Assembly (NCBI GenBank): GCA_012845835.1
Contig: JABAKD010000001.1
Coordinates: forward strand, 12,849,501-12,913,500
DNA length: 64,000 bases
Direction of reading: 5' to 3'
Source: Undaria pinnatifida
Taxonomy: Eukaryota; Sar; Phaeophyceae; Laminariales; Alariaceae
Position 1 is the stretch's first letter. Each line of letters starts with the position of its first letter. Below are positions 31,941 through 43,300 of this stretch, piece after piece. The notes below the pieces were generated by a model. The model saw only the letters and a list, made by a program, of their open reading frames with translations. It searched no databases and was not told the origin of the DNA. The position numbers and the translations under genes were made by a program.

Positions 31941-32819
31941 TCTACGGGGACGGTGATGTATTTTCTATTCGACAGTATACCTACAAAGTAATTATACGAC
32001 ACCAAAGTCAGGGTTTTTTGCTCAAACAAGAAGCCGTGGGACACCCAACCGCACTATTCTGGTCCTTGCTGCATATCCGTGTAAATTCGACCACCCCAGG
32101 CCCCAAGCACTTCCAAAGCATGGTCAAAAGCGCAGCCGCTATCCATTGAAAGGGCTACATAAATAGGATACAAACAAGACTGCGCTCGCGCCTTCCGACG
32201 CCCAGAAGAAGGCTGCGGTGTTTCTTCTGATGGATCTTGCCGTCGGGAGATGTCCCCGTGCGGTCTGGCTTGATCTATCTGTAGCTCTCCGCGTGTTGGC
32301 TTATATCCCAATACACCGATGCACCAGTAGTAGCGGTATTAATAGTCGAAGTCTCGTTTTAGTAGTGCTCCTTGCTATTGTAACGACATGTGCCACCCAC
32401 AAAACTACTCATTATGCACTATATGTAGAGGGAGCGCAATATAATACTTAGTACTCACCCTTCGATGTATCTTGCTCTACACATAATGTTTTGTTTGTTT
32501 CATATATATATTTGAAATAGTGAAAAACAGATAAACACCAGCGAAAATTCTACCTGGTGAAACTTGAACGATGGCTGAATGAAAGAATACCGCCAAACGC
32601 GTATGGTGGGTGGACCAACTAAGAATCCAACGTTTCTAGCTAGGGTTCCAACTAAGGAATGCTTCAATCGGGCATAGCGGCAAGAGAGCGAGAATGTCAG
32701 CAGCAGAAAAAACGGACCTAGCTCGTAGCAGATCTAGAACTCGATATATTTTTTTTCTCAAGTATCCTCTGTGTGTGTTTTTATCACACCCTGGACAACA
32801 GCCTATCGAATATACCGAT

Positions 32820-34050
32820 TGAATGTCAATAAGTTGGGGTATTGCATATTGATACCTATTGACACCTTCGATAGGCATGCGAGTTTGTCGATCGATACCC
32901 ATTGCTTGGACCAGTAGGCCCAGAGAAATTGATACAATAGGCTATTGTTATTAAGAGAGGTGTGTTAATCTGTCTGTCGAGACCTATTTCTTCGACCGAA
33001 AGGTTATGATAAATCGGCGCAATAGGCTATTGCTCTTACAATCGTTATGTCATACTGTCGATCGATACCTATTACTGTGACCAATAGGTACGTGAAAGTG
33101 TCGATCGATTCCTATTGTTTGACCAGTAGGTGGCCCGGGATACCTATCGATATACACCTTCGAAAGCATATCGGTCGCACAATAGGCTGTTGTGGACACT
33201 GCCCTAACCCTGTTGTTGCTTGTAATACCTATCGATAGACCCCGAAGCCGAGCTATTGTGCCCCGCGATAGGTATCGATCCTCATAGCTGCCGTCGTATT
33301 GTTGGCCCAATAGCCTATTCGACAGGGCATTATCCAGGGTAAACAAGGAACGGAACGGCACACGAACACGTCGTTCTAAAACACTGCATGCTTGAGCTTC
33401 GCGTCGAACACACATACGTAGTAATGACCACCTTGTTGAGACCATCCACCTTGATCTTAGGGCACAACAAGGACAGACAGCGCCGTTTCGGGGAATAACC
33501 GCTGGGCCGGAAGGGCGTGCGGCGTGGATGATGAATGGCGAACTAGAGTTGATTGTATCTAGGCGGGCTGTCTTCGAGCGCCTTTGCTCTCCAACACTTG
33601 AACAATAAAAAGGGTCGACCTACCGATGCCTGTCATCCGAAACGATAGAATAGTGAAAGGTCGGTCAATACCTATCGTCCGAAACAATAGCATTGTGAAA
33701 GATCTATCGATACCTATTTCCGAAACAATAGCTTTGGTGAAAGGTATATCGAAACCTATTGGACGAAACCGTAGGTTCCGTCTCTCAGCGCCAATATCCT
33801 GTCGCCCAAACAGTACCGTCCTGAAAATGTCTATCGTTTCCTATTTGCTTTATCAATATGTTCAGATAAAGAGGTGCGGTGGGCTATTGGCCAAACAGTA
33901 TATCATTGTAGATACCAATCGGCACTCATTGTCGGCCCCAATAGGCTACGAAAAGTACCCATCGATGCCTATCGCGGGCAACAATAGGTCTCCTATTGGA
34001 ATAGGATCCTATCGATTGCCTATTGACCTTGAACCTATTGTCCAGGGTCG
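32820..34050. repeat. ~42-bp palindromic minisatellite upstream of the UBL gene
   Basis: Degenerate units of about 42 bp with a core resembling TCTATCGATACCTATTG, a spacer of 6-12 bases, then ACAATAGG. CCTATTG and CAATAGG are inverted, so each unit can form a small hairpin. Clear units sit at about 32884, 33056, 33098, 33672, 33702 and 33980. The section 33320-33600 is non-repetitive. The array ends within the first codons of the ubiquitin-like exon. Confidence 0.8.
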
Positions 34051-34349
34051 GGTTTTTATTGGTCCTCGTGTATTTAATGGTATTTTGTCATGTAACTTAT
34101 TTTGCTTTGTCGATCGTTTTTGCGGCGTGGACATGGGCCAATCAGCGGGGCGAGGTGTCGGCGAAATCGGACTGGACGGTGGGACGGTTGAAAGAAGAAC
34201 TCGAGAAGAATTTTCCTGGAAAGATCCCGGCGTCGCTGCAGCGGCTGTTCAAGGGGACGCAGCTTCTTGACTCTTCGATGACTCTCGAGGAAGCCTCTGA
34301 GGTAAGCAAGCACGGGGATAAGATTATGCAGCTCTTGCTGGGAACTAGC
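34023..34349 (+). CDS. UBL gene exon 1 (ubiquitin-like domain)
   Basis: Encodes the hydrophobic N terminus and the ubiquitin-like fold. Two donors overlap: GTTGGT at 34350 keeps phase 0 and joins exon 2 in frame. The stronger GTGAGT at 34354 gives phase 1 and would lead to a stop at the end of exon 2, unless an extra small exon intervenes. The upstream in-frame ATG at 34023 lies inside the repeat array. An alternative acceptor TTGTCCAG at 34045 could start this exon instead. Confidence 0.65.
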
Positions 34350-37300
34350 GTTGGTGAGTATTTATTGCGGCCGTCAACTGTGTGCTTTGGAGGGAAGCAG
34401 AAATGTCAAGCACGATGCAAGCAGTAGTCACACAACGATTAGTTTCCACTGTGGTTAGATGTTGTTGGGGAGATTCCGGTAGTCGGACGGAACACGGAGA
34501 TTCGGTCTCACGAAGTTGGAAAGGGGCCACTATTTTTGGTTGTGGCGTCATCGTAAAATAGAACCTCGCTTGCTCCGCTCGTAACAGCAAATTTTCCGGA
34601 AGGTTCGACAGGCTGGCTTTTTTTTGTTTTCGAGATCGGCTGTTGTTGTGCCCGGCCCGTTCTTTCAGGCTGTCGATCGATCGTGTGACAAAGAAAGGGC
34701 GTGGTGATGACAGCCGCAGAACGCAGGCCATGTTCCACGATTCGAAACAGGGCGCTTGCGTTTTTTTTTGGCGCCTGCTTAAACTGACCGTGATGCCAAC
34801 GTGTGTGATTGCAGCAGCAGCAGCAGCAGCGGCAGTAGAAATATCGTCAATATCGAAGCAGCAGGAGTAGCAACAATGATAGCATCAGCAACAGCGATTG
34901 AGCAACAGCAGCATTAAAAACGAGAGCGACAACACCAGCGGCAGCAGAATTAGAATCTTCAGCAAAATAGAAGCAGCAACAACACTACGGGGAAAATAAA
35001 GAATAGCAGCGGTACCAGCGGCAGTGCCAATGTCCTTAGCAGCAGCAAAAGCAATATCTTTAGCGCGCTTCGGACGGTCCCAACATCGTGCCCCTCACGC
35101 GTCGTCGCGGAATTTGATAGCGACGGACTGGGAGGAATAACATGTGGGGTCATTTTTTTTCAGTGGTGGGACGGTTAGCCGAGAACGTAGCCCTTAGCAT
35201 ATCAACCGACCGTTATCATGCGATTCGTCGCACGTGCCGCCATAGCACCCTTGTGCGATAAAAATCCAAGCTAGGGATAAAGTAATTCATTTTCCGCACA
35301 GGTACCGGAGTCATCGCACAAATGACTCCGACCTAGGTGCCACATTCAGGCGTGAGGTTGCGTGCTATCGCGTGTAGCCCCGGGATAAAAACTCTGCCAA
35401 AGTTCGCTTTCTGGTGCAGACAGGTGTATACACAGAAAAGATGGAATTGTTAAAAGGCGACCTCACTCAACCAAACACAGATGCCGAACCTACGGTACTG
35501 CTGCTACCGACTACATACTATTAATACCGCTTTTTTGTTATCTCGTTGCACACAACACCATACCGAAACTCGAATGCTACCGTCACCAGTCATTGCACAC
35601 CAGAGCAAGGAACGAAGCTGCTACACCTACTGGTCCAAACCACGTGGGTGTTTGATTTGTTCCCAATTGCACGTAGCGGAGTTATCGCACGGGGGGGTGC
35701 GCCAGAATGGGAAGTTGAATCTTAGATAAGTTTTCCGCTCAGGGATCGGAGTCATCGCACTTATCGGAGTATCGCACTTATCGGAGTCATCGCACCACTG
35801 TGTGATATAATTCCAAGTCAGGAATAATTTGAATTTCGACCGCACTCCTGTGCGATGACTCGCATGATTGTCGTGAGCTCCTATTCTTAACTCTAACCCT
35901 ATCCCTAACCCTAACCCCGCGTGTTTTATGTTTTTTACTATATTGCGCAGGGTGCCGAGGGCCCACTCTCCCTTCTCCTCGACAACGCTCCGCCGATAGA
36001 TGCCTCTAGGTGAGTATTGTACTTGGCATCTGATTTACAGCAGTCGGTAGCAGCACTTGCTCTCCATTGTTTCACTCCTGGTGTAATGCTGTCCTGATTT
36101 AGATGTCCCTGCACGCTGCACCCATCCACCCATCGACACACCCACCAACCCACCCACCCACCAACCAACCCACCCATCCACCCACCCATCCACTCACCCA
36201 TCCACCCTCCAGCCAGCCGACCAGCCAGCCCGGTTTGGCATGGTTATCATACTATAGTATCCTTCCCACGCCCCTCCCCCGCGCTCTCCCCCACCCCCTC
36301 TCCTTTATCTTGCCTCGTAACCTCGGGGGGGGGGCGGGGCTGGCGTACTCATTTGTTGCTTGTCTTGGTCGGTTGACCATTGACCACGCATCCTTTTTGA
36401 GTCGGGGGACCATTCTTACACCTACTCCAACGTTTGGGCGCTCAGTACGTTTCTTCCATGTATTATTCGGCCGTCTGTGGCACCATCTGCCTCTTAGGAT
36501 AGCAATCGCTTTCTCGCTGCTATCCAATGCACAAAAAATCAACGTCTACATTCCTTATCGCTGCCTCTTACACCTCGGGGGGGGAGGGGTGTTCCCACCT
36601 TGACACTCACTAACCCTGCCCTCACCCCCCCCCCCATCCACTAGCCCTCCCCTCACGTCCCCCCCGGGCCGCCGCCGCGGCCGCCCCCGCGGGCGTGCAC
36701 TGTCTTATCTCGTATGTTCCCGTTGGTCGTTGGTCGTTGGTGGTTTGTTGTTCGATATATGTCGAATGCGATTTGTCTTTTGAAATTCACCGTCTTCTTT
36801 TTTTGGCTGCCTGCCGTTTGTGGTCTTGCCTTTTGCGATGTGTTGTGTTGCCATTCATGCTTTGCGTCTGTTCGTCTCCCAGGTTCGACCCGGACACGGC
36901 GGTGCCCTCTCGTCGGGACGGCCAGGTGGAGGCGTTCTCCGCTTGCCTTGCGGCGCAATCTACCCTCCAGGAGACGTTATTGGCTGCTATGAGAGGAGAT
37001 AATGGCCAGGTACACGGTGCATTCCTATTTTGTACTGGTACCTGGGAGGACTTGTTTTTTTGGTGTCAAGTCTGTCCTTCTCGTCCTGTGTTTTGCGTTA
37101 ATGTTTTTTTTGTTGTGTTGTGTTGTTTTTGTGTTGCGCTGTTTCGCTTTGTGTGATTTTGTTTTGGTTTGTTATGGATTGTTTGCTGTTGGTTTTTGTT
37201 GTGTTTTTAGTGCGTCATTTGGGGTGGTTTTGTATAAAAAAAAAAGGATTTTTAGTAGTTTTCTGTTGGTTTCGTTTGTTTGCTTTACTGTTAGCCTTGT

Positions 37301-40300
37301 GCTTGGCGGTGGATGTATGTGTGCGTTCAGTGTTCTGCCTTTGCCTTAAAGTTACCCGTGAATTGTACCCAACGGCATCCGGCGCGTTCATTCTGATTGG
37401 TCTTCCTATAGAGATGTAGGCCAGAATTGTCGAAACACCGAAGGATGGGGCGGAGAGTGGAGAGCAAGGGGCGCTTTTGTTGCCCGATCGTGCCAGTGGA
37501 TGGGTGTATGAGTAAGTGGGTGGGTAAGCGGGTGGGTGGTTAGGCGTGGCCCTGTCCGTGGCTACTCGTCGACTGTGCTTCTGTGAGGCGAGAGGAGGGG
37601 GGGGTGTACTCAATTTGTGCATGGCCGTAGTCGTCCCTCGCATACCTACTATGCCGGGACGGAGCACGTCGGGTTTTCACCAACCAGGCAGACATCGCTT
37701 ACACCAAGCACGAAGCGCCGTGAGGTTTTCGGCGATTCGCATGAAGGGTGAACTGCATCCTTCCAAGAACCCCTCGTACGTCGGAAACGGGCACGTTATG
37801 CCTACTTTCTTGCTTATGGATGCCAGCGCCAATGAGTTACTTTGCTTACTGGTGTGGCCACTCCAGAGACAGCAGTTATCGGTATTACTATGTAACTGCC
37901 TCGTGGGTGCCTCACCATATTCGCACTAACTACGTGATGCGATCATTCCCCTTGTGCGGAGTTAGGGATCTCTACCCCGCACAATATGATCTAGCTCGAT
38001 AACCATCATAGCCACCGCAAAAAAAGAAAAGGTACCCGGTTGTCTCGCTCACGCAGTGATTGGCATATTTTATATGCGAGAGGAGGGGGGAGGGGTGAAG
38101 GAAAGGGAGGGAGTGGGTGGGGAGGATGTTGTCGCGTTTCCTAGACAACAGCCTCCTCATTATTGCAGAGAATTATAGTATACCTGGTAGTAGTCACGAC
38201 CAAATATGATTATTGCGGGGGGACATGCCTGGTACACTAGTAAGTAGCAATTCGCACCGAATATGGTTGGTAAAAACCGGGGGAAACATAGGTTTATGCG
38301 TATACCGTAGGTCCTGATTGCGATGGTTCTCTGTAATAGTGAAAACTCGGTAAACAATAGCTTTTTGTGTGTATCGTGGGTTCTGAGTCCTACCTATAGG
38401 GTTCTCCGTAATGCCAGTAGCACAACAGGTATATTGTTTGGAGTGCCTGGTACCTGGTAGTTATGGGTCACCCAACCTCGTTTTTCGCATGAGGTTCGTC
38501 TTTGCGTGTATCGTCTCCCTTGAGCATGGAAATGAATCGGCGTCTTGAATTAGCACCAGGTGTGAATAACTAAATAGCATCGCTCCCCCATACCTGGTAT
38601 CTACTAACGTATCGTTTTGAATGAAAGTCGCAGTTACGATACCGCGTTACGGCTGCGTGTGTGCCTGTCTCCCCAATCTGATTTGACGCAACGGTGATGG
38701 TGATGGTGATGGTGATGGTGACGATGACCGTGACGGTGATCGTGGCAGGAGGACCCGGAGCTGTCTCGCAGCGTCAAGATGAAGGCTGACTTCGAGAACA
38801 CCCAGGTGGGCACAAAGGTTGGACGCACGCGCACGCAATATACGATTTTGGTACCACTTTGTAGCGAAAATCCGTCTTACTGACGGAGCCTTTAGAGCCC
38901 CCAGAAATCCCTCCCTGTACTGATTAAAAGTAAATTGTTTCCGAAAATGGGTTTTCCAGCGGTGGAGGCGTTAACTATTAAAACTATTAATAAGGAACTG
39001 CCCAACATCGCCGGGGGGGGGGGGGACGTTTTTCAATTTGCAATAATTGTGGTTGCATACCTATAGGCCATGACATTGCTCATCGGGGTGCACTTTTTAT
39101 GTTTTTTCTCGAAAAATGCAGTTTGTAAAGAAAATAATCAAATAGCTGGCTTAGCTGGCCAATCCAGGGACTACCTCATGTCTGCCCACGTCATCAGCAG
39201 GAGCCCCAACTCGCTTGCGCTCGGCGTGCCTTTGCTAGCCTGACGAGCTCCACCCGAGACTGGTCCTGGGGTGCCGTTTACCTTTTACCATCCCCTCTGA
39301 CCCAGATTCGGGACACAGGCATGCCTCACTCTCCCTATTATTCACAGTAAACATCACTTTCCCCGTTATCTTGTTTTCGTACGTTTGCATGGAAACCTAC
39401 TTCGAAGCATCAATTTTGGGAGTGGGTGAGGTACAGTACAGAGGTTGTGAAGTGAGAACCCTCAGAAATGCGGGGGCACCGCTGAGGCTGTAGCATGCCT
39501 CCGTGAGAGACAACGAAAAGAGTTCGCCGGCGTGTTTTTATACCCCAGCGTTACCAGCTCCCCTTTTTTTTGGCTGCAGGGGGGGGTGACACGGCTAGAA
39601 TGTCGAGTAGACAACACAGAACAACCGTCACAACTTCCCGGGAGCTCTGAGGGGTCTGAATGTTGCAAGGGTTTGTTGGTTAGGGTGCGTACCAAAGTGT
39701 ACCGGGTTTTTGTTTGCTCGGTAAATGCCCTACCGAGGAACCTCGGTATAGTTCGGTACGGCCTCCACATAGACCAGTATCCGACGCTTCGGTAAGTTCG
39801 GTATGAAGTCAACACCGGTACCCGGTGCTTCGGTAAGTTCGATGTGACCGCCAACAATACCGGACCCTCGGTACCGGTATCGCTCACCCATCATACCCAT
39901 GGGACGTTACGCAGAACAATTCGCCGCTGTTTTCAAGGTTTCGACACATCAGACGGATCACTTTGATCCCTTCATCATCTAGATCTGTCAGGGAGATAGA
40001 TCCTTAATTTCTATGATCCTCACGATCTAGATTTGATCCCATTCATTATCTAGATCTGTCAGGGAGATAGATCCTTAATTTCTATGATCCGCACGACCTA
40101 GATTATGGTTCCGGAAGGGGTCTGTATTACACGGCTCTTGTGTACATGATGGCTGAGTGAGATCTGAGTAATTCAGCTCTTGCACACCCGTCATCGCACG
40201 CTTTCACCCATCCACTCAGTTTCGCTGTGCTTTATTGATGATCAGTTAACAATATCGCCGGCATCCCACCTGCGTCTGCGCGCTTGGTGCACGCGATGTC

Positions 40301-43300
40301 TTGTCTGGTCGGTGAAAATCCGAAATGCTCCGTCCCGGCATTGTGGGAATACGAGGGTCATACTACTACAAGCTTGGCCGGCCAAGAAACCGATCATAAT
40401 TCAGAAACCTCTCCCGCCGCCGCTTTTACGAATTAGGACTTGAAAATTGGAAGGGCTACCCCTGGCACCACATTGCACATGACAAAAAAAAAAGTATGTA
40501 AAAAATTCTGAGGCTTCATTTTTCTCGACTCGATATCGTCGAGATATCCGCGAAAATTCAAAAGCACCAACTTTTCCAACCTAAAAAATAAATAAATCCG
40601 TAGTCTGTAGAAACAAAAAAAAAACGGTAAAAATGAAATTTGGTGGACGCTATGCTGAAGACTCTAGATGAACATCGATATAAGTTTCATTGCCCAATTC
40701 GCCACTCATCAAGAGATATTACCAAAACTCGATTCGACATGTGTCAAGTGTTTTCGACAAAAAGTGATAAAATTGAAAATATCGCTGTGCCCAGCTCATT
40801 ATTGTTAAAATTGAAAATATCGCTGTGCCCCGCTCATTTATTGGAGTTCGGACCTGAAATTTTGACACGTGATTTCGAGCAAGCTTAAACGATTACTACT
40901 TGAAAATCGCCCAAAAAAAATGTAATCTTGCCCACATACGGGCGGCCAAACGAAATCCATGATCATAAAACGGACGAAAAGTCAACGATTTTTTTGTTTT
41001 GTTTTTGCAATTTTCCAGTAGTGTTTTGATGAGTGTGCTCTAAATCCCGCGTCAAAAATTCAGGTCCGAACTCCAAAAACTGAGTGGGGCATAGCGATAT
41101 TCGTGAATTCACGGCGTCTTGGCCGGCCCAGCTTACATAGCCATACCACTATGGTCATGAGACTACGGCTGCGCATAAAATGACTACCCCCCCCCCCCCC
41201 CCCCCCCCCCCCCTTCCCTTCCCCCCCATCCCTGCCCCTGCCATCGTAATGTAAGCTTCGTATGTACCCATTTCCCAGAGAATTAAAAAGTAGTCCGATT
41301 TCCCATTGCACATTGCACATTTCCCAGGAGATTAACAAATACTCCGACGTACACGATAAATCATACCGGCTATCAAATTGTTCACAGGTTTGACAGATGA
41401 CGATCTAAATAATCTATTCGCAGACCACATGTCTGTCGTTATGGAGAGTTGTTCGGGATCTGTGTGAATTCTAACCCAAGAAATATGTGCTATTTACCCT
41501 TTAGGTACTTGATGAAAGTACACCAAAGTAACGGCTATTGCGACATTTTCAGGCGTCTACTCGAGTAGCGTGAGCGCCGCAGCAGTACGCGTAGGATTGT
41601 GCCGCCGCCCTCCTGTACGACCCCTTGCATTGTTTTGTTATGCTTCGGACACCAATTTTTGTTTGTCATCCCCCGGTGTAAATGAATGAGCAGCAGTGCC
41701 CGATGCTGTAGCCATCAATTTTCGCCGTGGACGTTCCACTCTCAAGCCCTAAAAGGCTTATTATACATACTTCAGACCACCCGGCTCTTGTCCGGTACCA
41801 TGATCTATAGGTTCCTGCAGATCATCTATGCCGAGAGTTATTTCTGCCCTGTAAAGGACACAGATCACTAGTAGATCATCAATAGATCATGGATAGGGAT
41901 CTGATGATTCCGATGTGTATCACTTCTTGTCTCACGGTTGTGTTTTTTTTATTTGCAGGCGCTTCTCCGGAGAACGCTGGACGAGGTTCCCGACACCAGT
42001 GGGGACGAGGAGGAGGTTTTCGGTGTCTTGCATGAGGCGTTACGGCCGCTGGCCCACAGGTACATACACGTGCAGTATACAGGCTTCCCCTTCGGGTTGT
42101 GGTTGGCTTAGAAATCCCGGTGGTGCCGCAGGTGAAAAGAGGGAACGCAGGCGTACCTACGAGCACTGTACGATGACATTAACAGCTCTTGAAACGTAAA
42201 GAAAAACAACTAGCCACCGCGCGAGTAACCGGGCAAGCGATACCGACCGTACCATTTTATTGCAGTTTACAAAGCCCCCCTTGGGGACGTGGTTGATCTG
42301 AAATGCCCAGCATGTCGCAGGTTCAAAAGAGGCAACAGTAAAACTTGAAAAGTGAAGAAAAAAACATCAGCGGACGCGCGAGTAACCGGGCAAGTAACAC
42401 AGACCAGCCCCAACGAGTTTTTAGTGTACCATAGTATACCTGGTCGTTTACAGGGTTCCCCCTTCGGAATGTGGTTTGGCTTGAAATCCCGGGGATGTCG
42501 AAAGTTGAAAAGAGGCCAAAAACACAATCGAGAACTTGAGGAAACATAATTAGCCGACGCGCAAGTACCCCGCCAAGTAGAACCGACCAGCCCAAACGAG
42601 TTTAAAGTGTACCGTAGTGTAGCATACCTGGTAGTTTACAAGGTCCCCGTTCGGGATGTGGTTGGCTTGAAATCCTGAGGGTTTCGCAAGTTGGCAAAAG
42701 GCAAGAAAAACGTGAAAGCTTAGAGGAATAACTAGCCGACGCGCAAGTAACCCGGCATGTAACGCCGACCATCCCGAACTAGTTTATAGCTTAGTCTGCT
42801 ATTCCTGTTTCTGTGTTTTTCTTTTGCGCTCCGACAATGTATCATGCATGGATCAGGCTGATGGCAATCGATTATCCTCGCGTACGGTACAGGACACCTA
42901 TTGATTTCCTTTGAGGCTGTAACACCGATCAGCCCTAACGAGTTTATAGCTTAGTCTGCTATACCTGTTTCTGTGTTTTTCTTTTGCGCTCCGACAATGT
43001 ATCATGCATGGTTCAGGCTGATGGCAATCGATTATCCTCGCGTACGGTACGGGACACCTATTGATTCCTTTGGGGCTTGAAAGGGGAAACGTGTCGAATT
43101 AAAGGTGACGATGACGGCATCGGCCATACCAGATACAATGCTACCCGGGCTGCTGCATCTGAGGTAGGGTAGGGTATCATAGCTGGAGTATGCGAACTGC
43201 CTCAACGCTCCCCTAGTGCTACCACTAGTTTTTTTCTTTCCTCCTTCGTCAAAATGCAGTGGGTAATTTTTTCCATATTGTGGCGACTGCTTGTGCCCCT

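Noticed and set aside
32054-32311. 85-codon minus frame with a plausible C terminus
   Set aside because: No homology recognised, no splice sites, and an overlapping plus frame is equally open.
36103-36603. 166-codon plus frame
   Set aside because: It is generated by the CCCA/CCAT repeat in intron 2.
42060-42780. CRISPR-like array
   Set aside because: Units are ~180 bp and diverged, without short direct repeats or uniform unique spacers. It is an intronic satellite.
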